A stretch of DNA of 64,000 nt from CAVVMA01 sp963830715 (GCA_963830715.1 CAWHNS010000020.1:310001-374000); one strand, 5' to 3'. Shown: positions 28,176 through 36,127, numbered from the stretch's first letter. The notes: generated by a model not told the origin, from the sequence alone. Numbers and translations are program-made.

Positions 28176-29003
28176 CTATCTACGGCGTTTCGGAGTTTCG
28201 ATCGGCAGATCCTCGCGATTGCCCCATTCCGCCCACGAGCCCATGTAATTCCGCACGTTCCGATATCCGGCCAGCTCCAGCGCGAAGTAGGAGTGAGCCG
28301 CCCGATAGCCGCCCTGGCAATAGGTGATCACCTCGGCTCCCGGGTCGATACCGAGCCGCTCAAACATCGCCCTGAGCTCGCTCGCGGGCTTGAATGCGCC
28401 GTCCGAGTCGAGCGCGTTTGCCCAGTCCAGATGGACCGCTCCGGGAATCGCCCCGCCGCGCCGGGCTCGCACCTTTTCCGAAAAGTACTCCTCGTCGCTG
28501 CGAACGTCGAAGATTACCGTCGAGGGACTCCCGATCCGCTTCAGGATGTAGTCGAACGACGCGATCGATTCGCCGCGCGGTTGCGCCCGGAACGCGGTGG
28601 GTGCGACGGCGTCGGCGGTCGTCGCCAGCCGCTCCGGCGCCATCGCCCTGAGCCCGCCGTCGAGAATCCGCACCGCGCGATGGCCCATGTATTCCAGCGC
28701 CCAGGCGCCGCGAGCCGCGCGCATCCCGGCGTCGTTCTCATAGAACACCACCGTCTCGGCGCCGCTCACGCCGAGCGCGGAAAAAATCCATTCGAGCTGG
28801 TCGCGGAACTCGCGCAACCCCCTCTCGCTGGTGTCGTAATAATGGAAGGGAAACGGATCGAAGTGGCGCGCTCCCGCCAGATGGCCGGCCCAAAACTCCG
28901 CAGCCGCACGCGTGTCGATCAGCACAATCGACCGATCGCCGCGATGCTCGCCGAGCCATCGCGCGTCCACCAGGAACTGAGCTTGGTTCGCCGCCGAAGT
29001 CAT
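28176..29003 (-). CDS. Tandem rhodanese sulfurtransferase (thiosulfate/3-mercaptopyruvate type)
   Basis: 275 aa with two rhodanese domains. The N-terminal one (about 10-130) is the inactive scaffold: the catalytic position sits in VVFYENDAG with no Cys. The C-terminal domain (about 150-270) has the active-site loop CQGGYRA and the DVRSDEEYF strand. The CQGGYRA loop is closer to thiosulfate sulfurtransferase-like than to the CG(S/T)G(V/T)TA loop of mercaptopyruvate enzymes, so the donor is uncertain. The start MTSAANQAQFLVDARWL is good. A standalone gene. Confidence 0.9.
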   Translation of the reverse strand: MTSAANQAQFLVDARWLGEHRGDRSIVLIDTRAAAEFWAGHLAGARHFDPFPFHYYDTSERGLREFRDQLEWIFSALGVSGAETVVFYENDAGMRAARGAWALEYMGHRAVRILDGGLRAMAPERLATTADAVAPTAFRAQPRGESIASFDYILKRIGSPSTVIFDVRSDEEYFSEKVRARRGGAIPGAVHLDWANALDSDGAFKPASELRAMFERLGIDPGAEVITYCQGGYRAAHSYFALELAGYRNVRNYMGSWAEWGNREDLPIETPKRRR

Positions 29004-29032
29004 GATTCCTCCCGCCTGCGACCGCCCTGCCG

Positions 29033-30097
29033 TCAGGCGTCGCGTCCGACCGCTTCGGCAATCGATCGTAGCCCGTCGCGTTTGAGCAGGCGAGACAGCC
29101 CCGCCTTGATCGCGCCGATCAGCCCCGGACCTTCATAGATCAATCCCGTGTAGAGTTCGACCATGCTCGCTCCCGCGCGGATATGGCCTAAAGCGTCTTC
29201 GGCGCTCGCGACGCCGCCGACTCCGATAATCGGCAACCGTCCGCGCGTGTGCCGGTAGATGTCGCGTATGATGGCGCGCGCCCGCTCCTTTAGCGGCCGC
29301 CCGCTAAGGCCGCCTTCAAGAGCAGCGCCGACGCCGACCGCCTCACGCGCAGTTGTGGTGTTGGTCGCGACGATCCCGTCAACTCCGATCGCGAGCGCAG
29401 TATCGCAGATCCGGGCCAGCATCGGCGGTTCGATATCCGGCGCCAGCTTTATCAGGACGGGGCGGTCGGACTTGCCGGATGCGGAATTTATCGCCGCGAA
29501 AATCTCGCGCATCCTCTCAGGCGCCTGCCATTCCCTGAGTCCGGGCGTATTCGGCGAGCTGAGGTTCACGACCACGAAGTCGGCCAGTGGCGCGACCGCG
29601 CGCATCAGCGACGCGTAATCGCCCGCGACACGCTCGCGGGGCGTGTCGCGGTTGGGTCCGATATTCACGCCCACCCGCATCCTGAGCCGCGCATCGCGAA
29701 GCCGGCGGAGGCGCCGCTCCGCCGCTTCCATCCCGGCGCTCGGAAAGCCGAGCCGATTGATGACCGCCCGATGCGTTGGGAGCCGCCACATCCTGGGCGG
29801 CGCATTACCCGCCTGCGGTCGCGGCGTGATAGTGCCGAATTCGACGAAGCCGAAGCCTATCGCCTGCCACGCTCCCGCGGCTCGTACGTCCTTATCCATG
29901 CCGGCGGCCAACCCGATCGGATTGCTGAATTCGAGGCCGCACAGCTTGCAGCGCAACTCGGGAGGATCGTTCGCACGACCCACGATCGGCACGCCGGCAA
30001 GGAAGGCAAGCGCCATCCGATGGGCGGTCTCGGCGTCGAATTGGAACAGGATCGGCCTGAGGATGCGCGAGTAGAGCGCCTCGACCATCGACGCCAT
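29033..30097 (-). CDS. pyrD: Dihydroorotate dehydrogenase (quinone), class 2
   Basis: FMN enzyme of pyrimidine synthesis, about 354 aa, membrane-associated through its N-terminal helices (LYSRILRPILFQFDAETAHRM), which mark class 2. The segments FSNPIGLAAGMDKD, VEFGTITPRPQ, the catalytic-Ser loop VNLSSPNTPGLR, KLAPD, and the FMN phosphate-binding GVGGVASAEDA and YTGLIYEGP are all present. The start is ATG at 30097 (or 30088); the frame is open upstream to 30226, but that part overlaps the divergent thyX start region and looks non-coding. It is divergent from thyX, so two pyrimidine and thymidylate genes share a promoter region. Confidence 0.95.
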   Translation of the reverse strand: MASMVEALYSRILRPILFQFDAETAHRMALAFLAGVPIVGRANDPPELRCKLCGLEFSNPIGLAAGMDKDVRAAGAWQAIGFGFVEFGTITPRPQAGNAPPRMWRLPTHRAVINRLGFPSAGMEAAERRLRRLRDARLRMRVGVNIGPNRDTPRERVAGDYASLMRAVAPLADFVVVNLSSPNTPGLREWQAPERMREIFAAINSASGKSDRPVLIKLAPDIEPPMLARICDTALAIGVDGIVATNTTTAREAVGVGAALEGGLSGRPLKERARAIIRDIYRHTRGRLPIIGVGGVASAEDALGHIRAGASMVELYTGLIYEGPGLIGAIKAGLSRLLKRDGLRSIAEAVGRDA

Positions 30098-30218
30098 CAC
30101 GGCGAATCTTGCAGTCCGCGCGCGGCGACGCAATCGCCGATGTGGACAAGTCGCCCGATGGGCCGCTGACGCGGGTCGGAGCGTTGCGATAAGCTCATGC
30201 CTCGGGAGACGCGATGCA

Positions 30219-31046
30219 GTGAACAATCAGGCGCAGATGCAGGTGAAGCTGATCGACTGCGCCCGGGCGCCGCTCGAAAAGCTCTACGCCGCGTTCCGCA
30301 CCTGCTACTCCTCCGATACGCCGATCGAAATCTGGAATAAAATCGAGGCCGAGAAGATCAGCCACGATCAGGTCCGCGACTTCATCAAGCAGCGGCTCCA
30401 GACCGGCCACGCCTCGCCGCTCGAGCAGGTCGTGTTCTGGTTCGCGATCGTCGGCGTCTCGCGCTCGCTGTCGCATCAGTTCGTGCGCCATCGGATCGGA
30501 ATCAGCTTCGAGCAGCAAAGCCAGCGCTACGTCAAATTCAAGCAGGACAAGCTCGCGTTCGTATTGCCGGAGTCGTGGCGGCGCGCCGGGCTGGAGGGCG
30601 AATTCTCGCAACTGCTCGACCGCACCTCGGAGCTCTACGCGCGCGCGCTCAAGGCCGGCATCCCGGCAGAGGACGCGCGCTTCGTGCTGCCCAATGCGGC
30701 GCCGACCAACTTCCACGTGATGGTGAACTTCGCCGAGATGCTCCATATCTGCGATTTGCGCCTGTGCGTGCGTGCGCAGTGGGAGATCCGTCGGATGGTC
30801 GCGATGATGCGCGCGGAGATCAAACGCGCGCTGCCGGAGATCGCCGTTTTCCTCCAGCCGAAATGCGGCGAGAACCGGATGGGCTACTGCGACGAGTCGC
30901 TGGAAGACTGGACCAAGTGCCCGCTCGGCAAGGTGCGGCCGCACAAGTCGTCTCTGTTCGAGCTTTACGATCGCTACGGAAGCCGCAAGGCGCAGGCGCT
31001 CGGCGAGGAACAATACCGCGCGGTCGAGGAAAAGGAGCAGCTCTGA
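30219..31046 (+). CDS. thyX: Flavin-dependent thymidylate synthase
   Basis: 275-aa ThyX, making dTMP from dUMP with FAD and methylenetetrahydrofolate. The signature region is FVRHRIGISFEQQSQRYV. The spacing between RHR and the second Ser is eight residues here, one more than the classical RHR-x7-S, a small variation. ASPLEQVVFWFAI and the CDLRLCVRAQWEIRRM helix complete the fold. The start is GTG at 30219 with GGGAGA upstream; an ATG at 30237 is an alternative. It implies that ThyA is absent or redundant. No operon partner follows directly. Confidence 0.95.
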   Translation: MNNQAQMQVKLIDCARAPLEKLYAAFRTCYSSDTPIEIWNKIEAEKISHDQVRDFIKQRLQTGHASPLEQVVFWFAIVGVSRSLSHQFVRHRIGISFEQQSQRYVKFKQDKLAFVLPESWRRAGLEGEFSQLLDRTSELYARALKAGIPAEDARFVLPNAAPTNFHVMVNFAEMLHICDLRLCVRAQWEIRRMVAMMRAEIKRALPEIAVFLQPKCGENRMGYCDESLEDWTKCPLGKVRPHKSSLFELYDRYGSRKAQALGEEQYRAVEEKEQL

Positions 31047-31052
31047 ACCCAA

Positions 31053-31150
31053 CGTCATTCTGAAGCGAAGGCTGCCGCAGCCGAAGAATCCTTACCACAG
31101 AGGCTCGACTCGCGGTGTGGAAGGGATTCTTCGCTTCGCTCAGAATGACG
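31053..31150. repeat. 98-bp imperfect palindromic intergenic element
   Basis: The ends are perfect inverted repeats: CGTCATTCTGA (31053-31063) and TCAGAATGACG (31140-31150). The inner arms also pair, with GAAGCGAAG...GAAGAATCC matching GGATTCTTCGCTTCGC imperfectly. No coding sequence lies inside. Such GTCATTCTGA-ended elements are typical of dispersed MITE-like or REP-like repeats; only one copy is seen in this window. It sits between thyX and the DUF309 gene. Confidence 0.75.
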
Positions 31151-31242
31151 GCAGTGCGTCGCGCGGGTGAGGGTAGCCTGCGGACCCTACAATACGACGC
31201 GAAAAGGAACCGGCACGGAGGCCGGCGCTACTTCCAGACGAA

Positions 31243-31665
31243 ATGACCGCGCGCGGTCCCTACCCCAGACGCTGCGTGAATAGCGACCTCAAAGACGCGA
31301 TCGCGATCTTCAACCACGGCGATTACTTCGACGCCGCCGAGCGATTCGAGCATGCCGCCGCGATCGCCGAGCCCGAGCTCAAGGAGCTGGTCGGCGCGCT
31401 CAACCGAATCGCGGCGGCGCTCCATCTGCGCTTCCATCGCGGCGGCCGCCAGTCATCGATCAACCTGCTCTCGCAGGCGATGCTCACGCTGGACGATTTC
31501 AGGCCCTCGCGCGCCGGTATCGATGTCGATCGGCTGTTCGCGGAACTCGAAGCCTATGCCGAAGAGCTGCGCGCGACTCCGCGCGGCGAGTCGAGCGGCG
31601 TGAAGTATCGCGCGCGGCTCTTCGTCGAGCGCCGCCGCGCCCCGAAAATCCGCGTCGTCGCATGA
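31243..31665 (+). CDS. DUF309-like small helical protein
   Basis: Up to 140 aa; a GTG at 31276 would give a shorter protein starting right before the conserved part. The sequence DAIAIFNHGDYFDAAERFEHA followed by ELVGALNRIAAALHLRFHRG and INLLSQAML is the DUF309 pattern (FNxGxYFEAHE...LIQxAAALHH). The usual HEAHE-like acidic or histidine residues are partly replaced here. Function of the family is unknown. Its stop overlaps the uracil-DNA glycosylase start (ATGA), so the two are coupled. Confidence 0.75.
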   Translation: MTARGPYPRRCVNSDLKDAIAIFNHGDYFDAAERFEHAAAIAEPELKELVGALNRIAAALHLRFHRGGRQSSINLLSQAMLTLDDFRPSRAGIDVDRLFAELEAYAEELRATPRGESSGVKYRARLFVERRRAPKIRVVA

Positions 31666-32291
31666 ACCCACCGCTGGAACGGTTGCGCGAGGCGATGCTG
31701 GAATGCCGGCGATGCGATGCGCTGGTGCGATGCCGATCGCGGGTGGTACCCGGCCACGGCGCCGCGCCAGCGACCGTCGCTTTCGTGGGCCTCGCGCCCG
31801 GCCGGCTCGGCGGCGATCGCACCGGTATCCCCTTCAGCGGCGATCGCTCCGGCGATCTCCTCAGGCGGATGATTCGCGCCTCCTCGCTGCGCCGCGTCTT
31901 TATCACCAATCTGGTCCGATGCAACCCGCGCGACGCGCGCGGCCGAAATCGCGACCCCAGCGCCCGAGAGATCGCGAACTGCCGGGACCATCTTCTCGCC
32001 GAGCTGCGCATCGTCCGTCCCCGGATCGTCGTCTGCCTCGGCCGTCTCGCGTGGCGCGAGATGGCCGGCCGCAGCGCACCCTTTGATCCGGCTCGGCCGG
32101 CGGTAGCAACCATGAACGGATTCCGCATCTTCCCGATGTACCATCCCGGCTACGTAATCCGCGGGGCGTACCCGATGCCGGACTACGCGCGCGACTTCGC
32201 CCGGCTCGCCGCACTGATTGACTCCATGGAACGCTCCGGCGATGCTCACACGCAATGGAAGTCACGGCCGAGTTCGTCCGCGAAGGCCTGA
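31662..32291 (+). CDS. Uracil-DNA glycosylase, family 4/5, iron-sulfur type
   Basis: 209 aa. It removes uracil or deaminated bases from DNA. Motif A GLAPGRLGGDRTGIPFSGD matches family 5 (UDGb), which lacks the family 4 acidic residue; motif B is MYHPGYVIRG. Four cysteines (CRRC at 15-18, NLVRC, ANC) are placed for a [4Fe-4S] cluster. The start overlaps the upstream DUF309-like stop by 4 bp, and the end overlaps moxR by 37 bp, so 31243-33124 is a tight operon. A high-GC genome with methylated cytosines would benefit from it. Confidence 0.88.
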   Translation: MNPPLERLREAMLECRRCDALVRCRSRVVPGHGAAPATVAFVGLAPGRLGGDRTGIPFSGDRSGDLLRRMIRASSLRRVFITNLVRCNPRDARGRNRDPSAREIANCRDHLLAELRIVRPRIVVCLGRLAWREMAGRSAPFDPARPAVATMNGFRIFPMYHPGYVIRGAYPMPDYARDFARLAALIDSMERSGDAHTQWKSRPSSSAKA

Positions 32292-33124
32292 AGCGCGCCC
32301 TCTATGTCACCAACGAGCGCGTCGAGACCGCGATCTTCCTTGCGCTCGCGCTCGACAAGCCGCTCCTGATCGAAGGCCCCGCCGGCGCGGGCAAGACCGA
32401 AGTCGCCAAGGTCCTGGCCGAGATGCTCGAGACCGAGCTTATCCGGCTCCAATGCTATGAGGGCCTCGACGAAGCTCGCGCGCTGTACGAATGGAATTAC
32501 CAGAAGCAGCTTCTGCGGCTTCAGGCTGACGAAGATCAGGGTCTTAAATGGGAGGAACTTTCCGAGCACATCTTCTCGCGCGACTACCTGCTCGAACGGC
32601 CGCTGCTGAAGGCGATTTCGGCGCCTCATCGGGTCGTGCTCCTGATCGATGAAGTCGACAAGGCCGACGAGGAGTTCGAGGCGTTCCTGCTCGAACTGCT
32701 GTCCGATTTCCAGGTCAGCGTGCCCGAGCTGGGGACGCTCCGCGCGATCGCGACTCCGGTCGTGGTGCTCACCTCGAATCGCGCGCGCGAGCTTTCCGAG
32801 GCGCTGCGCCGGCGATGCCTTCATCTGTTCATCGATTTTCCCGGCATCGAGCAGGAGCGCCGGATAATCGAGCTCAAGGTGCCGGAACTCGACGCGAAGC
32901 TCGCATCCGAAGCGGCACGCTTCGTGAGCGGCATCCGAAAGCTGCAACTCAAAAAGCCGCCCTCGATCGCGGAGACGCTCGACTGGGCGCGCGCGCTGAT
33001 GCGCCTAGGAGTAAAAGAACTCGACAGTGCGGCCATCCGATCGTCGCTCTCCGTACTGCTAAAGCACGAAGACGACCGCGCCAAGGTCGAAGGCAAGTCC
33101 GCCCAAATCGCCCGCGCCCGATGA
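32255..33124 (+). CDS. MoxR-family AAA+ ATPase
   Basis: 289-aa AAA+ chaperone-type ATPase. Walker A is GPAGAGKT (41-48), Walker B is VVLLIDEVDKA, sensor 1 is VVLTSNRARELSEALRRRC, and the C-terminal lid includes SIAETLDWARALM. MoxR proteins work with VWA proteins of the CoxE type to insert cofactors or assemble enzyme complexes. The original partner coxE now lies 3.4 kb downstream. Here the stop TGA still overlaps a coxE-like ATG (ATGA at 33121-33124), but the sequence after GACCACGCTC is foreign. The moxR gene itself is complete. Confidence 0.93.
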   Translation: MEVTAEFVREGLKRALYVTNERVETAIFLALALDKPLLIEGPAGAGKTEVAKVLAEMLETELIRLQCYEGLDEARALYEWNYQKQLLRLQADEDQGLKWEELSEHIFSRDYLLERPLLKAISAPHRVVLLIDEVDKADEEFEAFLLELLSDFQVSVPELGTLRAIATPVVVLTSNRARELSEALRRRCLHLFIDFPGIEQERRIIELKVPELDAKLASEAARFVSGIRKLQLKKPPSIAETLDWARALMRLGVKELDSAAIRSSLSVLLKHEDDRAKVEGKSAQIARAR

Positions 33125-33132
33125 CCACGCTC
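32980..33132. repeat. Direct repeat copy 1: moxR 3' end plus the first 12 bases of coxE
   Basis: Native 3' end of moxR and the start of coxE. A second copy is at 34405-34552. They differ at eight positions plus a 2-bp gap; every substitution is synonymous in the moxR frame, including a serine codon changed from AGT to TCA. The repeats bracket cargo block A. Confidence 0.9.
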
Positions 33133-33155
33133 CTAAAGCAAAAGCGATTCCCTAT

Positions 33156-33206
33156 CAACGCGTCGATACTCTCGGCGATGGAGATTCGCACGCCTCGCTC
33201 GCGCGT
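33156..33206 (-). repeat. Inverted scrap of coxE, codons for RGVRISIAE-IDAL
   Basis: Read on the complement strand this encodes RERGVRISIAESIDAL. The true coxE (36566-36613) encodes RARGVRISIAETIDAL. Base differences are again mainly third-position. It is in the opposite orientation to coxE and only 23 bp beyond the duplicated moxR end, marking a rearranged junction at the left edge of cargo block A. Confidence 0.75.
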
Positions 33207-33325
33207 GAACAGGAAACCAGCTAGAATAGCTTGCGGTAGGAACGGATACAAGTCTAAATTCGGGTTGCTGTCCACAGATAAATCGAGCACCGTTGCGTCT
33301 GGGGTGTTTCCCGAAGGAGAAGCGA

Positions 33326-33634
33326 TTGGGATCGTCGCCGCCGAAATCGGAACAGCCGCTTGGAGTGGTGGACTGGAGTAAGACCGAGCTTCCACCGATC
33401 ACGTTTTCAAATGCCTTCTTGATCCAGTATACCGCGCATGAATTTATTATCTCGTTCGGTACAGCAACGTTTCCTGTTTTTGCTGGCCCACCGACGAATG
33501 AGCAGTTGGCCTCCGTAAAGTCGGTTCCCGCCCAAGCCATTTGTCGTTTCGGTATTCCGCCCGGTCGTGTGGTCGAATTATTTCAAATGCTCCAGCAGGC
33601 TCTACAAGCGTTTCAGCAAGCTCAGAAGCAGTAG
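33326..33634 (+). CDS. DUF3467-like small protein
   Basis: About 102 aa. TTG start at 33326 with GAAGGAG seven bases upstream, which decides the start. DWSKTELPPITFSNAFLIQY, TAHEFIISFGT and CRFGIPPGRVVELFQMLQQA match the DUF3467 outline (an EF-type strand pattern, a conserved RI(I/G)xPP turn and a final helix). Function of that family is unknown. Base composition is clearly lower in GC than moxR. First of three small genes in cargo block A. The match is by eye. Confidence 0.65.
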   Translation: MGSSPPKSEQPLGVVDWSKTELPPITFSNAFLIQYTAHEFIISFGTATFPVFAGPPTNEQLASVKSVPAQAICRFGIPPGRVVELFQMLQQALQAFQQAQKQ

Positions 33635-33717
33635 CGGGGAGAGATTTATGGCCGCCACTCTTTTAGGGGTTCAGGGAAGCCGACTATCGGTGCTGCATAC
33701 CGTGGGGAGCCAAAACT

Positions 33718-34035
33718 TTGGATGGTCGTCTTGCGAAAGCAATGCTCTCCGAGCAGCCCTCTTTCACCCAAGAATGGATCACGGACCTTGCCGATGACGC
33801 TTATCGGCTATTGAGTCCGATCAAAATCATCTATCAGCGTAGCGGAAGTGGATTCACAGCGAGTTTTGTTGATGCGAACATCGCGATCTCCGGCATTACG
33901 AAACAAGATGCGCGTGAAGCGCTGCTGGTCGAAATCTTAGACGCCTTTGATGATTGGGCTGCCAATGAATCAGCCCTCGGGGTGGGCCTGACGCAGCAGC
34001 TAGCCGTCCTGAGGAGGTACATCGCGAGATGCTGA
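33718..34035 (+). CDS. HicB-like antitoxin candidate
   Basis: 105 aa with a TTG start and a GGGGAG site eight bases upstream. The core IYQRSGSGFTASFVDANIAISGITKQDAREALLVEILDAF resembles the HicB partial RNase H fold (GYVAxFPDLPGC...G-x-T-x2-EA-x3-A...). No separate DNA-binding tail is obvious. It overlaps the next gene by 7 bp, as expected for a coupled toxin-antitoxin pair. Low GC relative to the host genes. A role as antitoxin is inference from fold-like pattern and context. Confidence 0.5.
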   Translation: MDGRLAKAMLSEQPSFTQEWITDLADDAYRLLSPIKIIYQRSGSGFTASFVDANIAISGITKQDAREALLVEILDAFDDWAANESALGVGLTQQLAVLRRYIARC

Positions 34036-34301
34036 CGGCGAGCGATGCTGAGGTCATCGCCCGGAAGCTGCAGGCTGAATTCAAGAAGAAGACGCGCCGT
34101 CACAAAATTGCGATTATCCGCGTGAATGGCAAGGAAGTTGGTCGTTTTGGGATTCGGCGAGGCAGTGGAGATTTAGGCCACGACTACATTCCGCCGCAAA
34201 TCCACGTTAGCAACCAACAGGCGCAAGGCATCGCAGCTTGCACGGTCTGGCGGCTAGAATACGAGACTATCTTGCGGCTTAACGGCCACTACCCCAATTA
34301 A
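34029..34301 (+). CDS. HicA-like toxin candidate
   Basis: 90 aa. The region VIARKLQAEFKKKTRRHKIAIIRVNGKEVGRFGIRRGSGDLGHDYIPPQIHVS has the alpha-beta-beta-beta layout and the basic/histidine character of HicA-type dsRBD mRNA interferases, but the catalytic GSH-type motif is not exact (RRHK instead). It follows the HicB-like gene with a 7-bp overlap, in the less common antitoxin-first order. The remaining sequence to the stop is conserved-looking. Could equally be an unrelated small nucleic-acid-binding protein. Confidence 0.45.
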   Translation: MLTASDAEVIARKLQAEFKKKTRRHKIAIIRVNGKEVGRFGIRRGSGDLGHDYIPPQIHVSNQQAQGIAACTVWRLEYETILRLNGHYPN

Positions 34302-34303
34302 CC

Positions 34304-34403
34304 GGCTTTTCGTTTTACCAGAGGCTTTTCGACTCCTCGCCCATCGGGCCCGTGCCGCTTTGCTCGCAATCTCCGCCCTTCGTTTCTTGCTGAGCTTCGC
34401 CAC
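34304..34403 (-). pseudogene. Fragment with a KRRAEIASKAARARW-type motif
   Basis: On the complement strand the frame reads SKKRRAEIASKAARARW followed by a basic tail. This resembles the short repeated motif at the end of many small bacterial proteins (SxERRxEIARKAAxARW). It is cut at one side by the moxR repeat (34405) and runs into the antisense of the preceding gene, so only about 33 codons survive. Probably a relic at the right edge of cargo block A. Confidence 0.4.
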
Positions 34404-34404
34404 C

Positions 34405-34552
34405 CGACTGGGCGCGCGCTGATGCGCCTCGGAGTAAAAGAACTCGACTCAGCGGCGATCCGATCGTCGCTCTCCGTCCTGCTAAAGCACGAAGACGACC
34501 GCGCCAAAGTCGAAGGCAAGTCCGCCCAAATCGCCCGCGCGCGATGACCACG
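34405..34552. repeat. Direct repeat copy 2: moxR 3' end plus the first 9 bases of coxE
   Basis: About 93% identical to 32980-33132, with all eight substitutions synonymous in the moxR frame. It has no start or upstream moxR sequence and is not a gene. It separates cargo block A (33133-34404) from cargo block B (34553-36510). Confidence 0.9.
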
Positions 34553-34611
34553 GGACCGGCCCTTGGCGGGCAAAAGGCGCACTGGCGATGCGCGCGGCGT
34601 CTTTCTGTAAT

Positions 34612-35427
34612 TCACAGTATGCGATAGCAGCGCACATCCATCCCAAGCCACGGGTTCGTATAGCTCATGAGGAATCCAATATCGAAGGCACCAGGGTCTC
34701 GCCCAAGCACAGCGGAGGCGGCAGCCTGGATGCCACCATGAGACGCAAAGAGGTCGGTCGTAAGCGAACCGCTCCCGTGCACCAGCAAGACAAGACGACT
34801 CAGTTTCAGCTCTCGCCTCTTGTGTTCGTAGTTGGCCTTTTTGGTCTTCTTCTCTATTACCGTGCGAAATGCGTTCTGGGCGTCATTGGTTAGACCATCG
34901 GCCTCAAAGTCGATTGAGCAACGAGAGCCAAAATTGCAGAATACTACTAGGTCGCAATAGGCGGACAGCGTTGGAGCTTCGCGCGACAACACTCGAACGG
35001 CGACGGGAAAGCTCTTTATGGTTCCGCGCGTCAACTTAGGACCGGGCCCGGCCGGTACGTGCTTTTGAAGCAGTTTGGCAAGCTCCGCGGAAATGCTCCC
35101 CTTTTCTCCCGCCGAGTAAGGCTTAGTCAGCGCCTCCGGAATGTGCAGAAAGACGGACCAGCCGTTTGGGACATGGAGGCGGTCCAGCAAGCGGGACCAT
35201 TGTGCATAGTTGTGAATCCATCGTTCTGGAATCCATTCTACCAGTTCCACTCCTACCTTCTCGCCGTTCGAAGTCGTGGCGACGATATCAGGTGCGTCAT
35301 TCTGGTTATGCCCCCACTCCTTGATGCTTCGTCCCGCGAACCGTGGCTCGGCCGCCAAGAAGGCCCTAAAGACGGCCGCCTCCTCCTCCCACTTTGCCTC
35401 TTCATCGGGCATTCTAATTTCGCTCAC
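34612..35427 (-). CDS. Hypothetical protein, possible PD-(D/E)xK-like fold
   Basis: 271 aa, moderately low GC. The N-terminal part reads WGHNQNDAPDIVATTSNGEKVGVELVEW (D47, E61), which looks like a PD...E-x core of the restriction-endonuclease fold, but the usual final Lys is replaced, so nuclease activity is doubtful. The rest is alpha/beta with no signature I recognise; it ends MDVRCYRIL. The start overlaps the end of the upstream exported-protein gene by 4 bp. It belongs to cargo block B. I do not assign a function. Confidence 0.55.
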   Translation of the reverse strand: MSEIRMPDEEAKWEEEAAVFRAFLAAEPRFAGRSIKEWGHNQNDAPDIVATTSNGEKVGVELVEWIPERWIHNYAQWSRLLDRLHVPNGWSVFLHIPEALTKPYSAGEKGSISAELAKLLQKHVPAGPGPKLTRGTIKSFPVAVRVLSREAPTLSAYCDLVVFCNFGSRCSIDFEADGLTNDAQNAFRTVIEKKTKKANYEHKRRELKLSRLVLLVHGSGSLTTDLFASHGGIQAAASAVLGRDPGAFDIGFLMSYTNPWLGMDVRCYRIL

Positions 35428-35819
35428 GGCTCAGGTCCTCCCCATTGTAATCCCATTCTCCTGCTAATGAGATAGGCAAAGCGCGTTTGAAGGCGCAGTC
35501 CCTGCTTACCCAATTTAGTGCAGTCTCTCAGACTCCACTTCTTGGCTAATAGGTTGACTTTAGCTCCAGTCATGATCGTGTCTGCGTCAGAATAACTGAG
35601 ACCCAGGGATCTCGTTAACGCATCTACGCAGATAGACTGGAACTCTTCCGCGGTGCCCAGTCCACCTTTGACAAACGCCGGCTCGCCACAGACCATTTGC
35701 CTGGCTAAGATAACCTTCTCCGCATCAGTGAATTGAGGATATTCATATCCCGGCTGCCAGCTCTGAGCTAAAACCGTCGCTGAGTATAGTAGGCTGGCAA
35801 ACGCCAAATACTTTTTCAT
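35424..35819 (-). CDS. Exported hypothetical protein
   Basis: 131 aa with a signal peptide (KKYLAFASLLYSATVLAQS, cleavage after LAQ). The mature part is helical, with three cysteines (MVCGEP, SICVDAL, RDCTKL) that could form a disulfide. It ends QWGGPEP, overlapping the next gene by 4 bp, so the two are co-translated. No homologue recognised. Base composition differs from the flanking moxR/coxE. Part of cargo block B; a secreted partner coupled to a possible nuclease-like protein is an odd pair. Confidence 0.6.
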   Translation of the reverse strand: MKKYLAFASLLYSATVLAQSWQPGYEYPQFTDAEKVILARQMVCGEPAFVKGGLGTAEEFQSICVDALTRSLGLSYSDADTIMTGAKVNLLAKKWSLRDCTKLGKQGLRLQTRFAYLISRRMGLQWGGPEP

Positions 35820-36127
35820 ATGGCTTCCCCCATACGATCACACGAGCGCGAAATGTCGGTTCGATTTCCTCTCCGCGGTCGGGCTGGCGAGCGGGCGCGC
35901 AGGCAGCCCCCACGAGCGAGCGCCCGAGCGCGCCGTGGTCCCAAGATCCCCATGCATGTGTTCTAGCGCGGGCCTGAGAGGAGAGAAAGGCCGCGTGACC
36001 CAAGGATTTCGGCGGAGCGCGGCGGCCCACATGCGCACGGACGGGCGGTAATCGCACCCGTGACTTTCGGCCCAGGTGTTTCGGGCGCGGAGATGACAGC
36101 GGCGATGTTCGTGGTTACGTTTGCCCG
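35820..36127. other. 308-bp gene-free stretch in cargo block B
   Basis: GC-rich with many GAGCG/CGAGC runs. It lies between divergent genes and presumably holds their promoters. I see no convincing gene, repeat or terminator. Confidence 0.5.

Noticed and set aside
34304..34403. An intact small antitoxin gene antisense to the HicA-like gene
   Set aside because: The frame has no stop near the expected end, and its only start would lie at the repeat border, so it is treated as a relic.
32980..34552. A tandem gene duplication of moxR
   Set aside because: Only the last 150 bp is repeated and no start, Walker A or Walker B part is present in the second copy.
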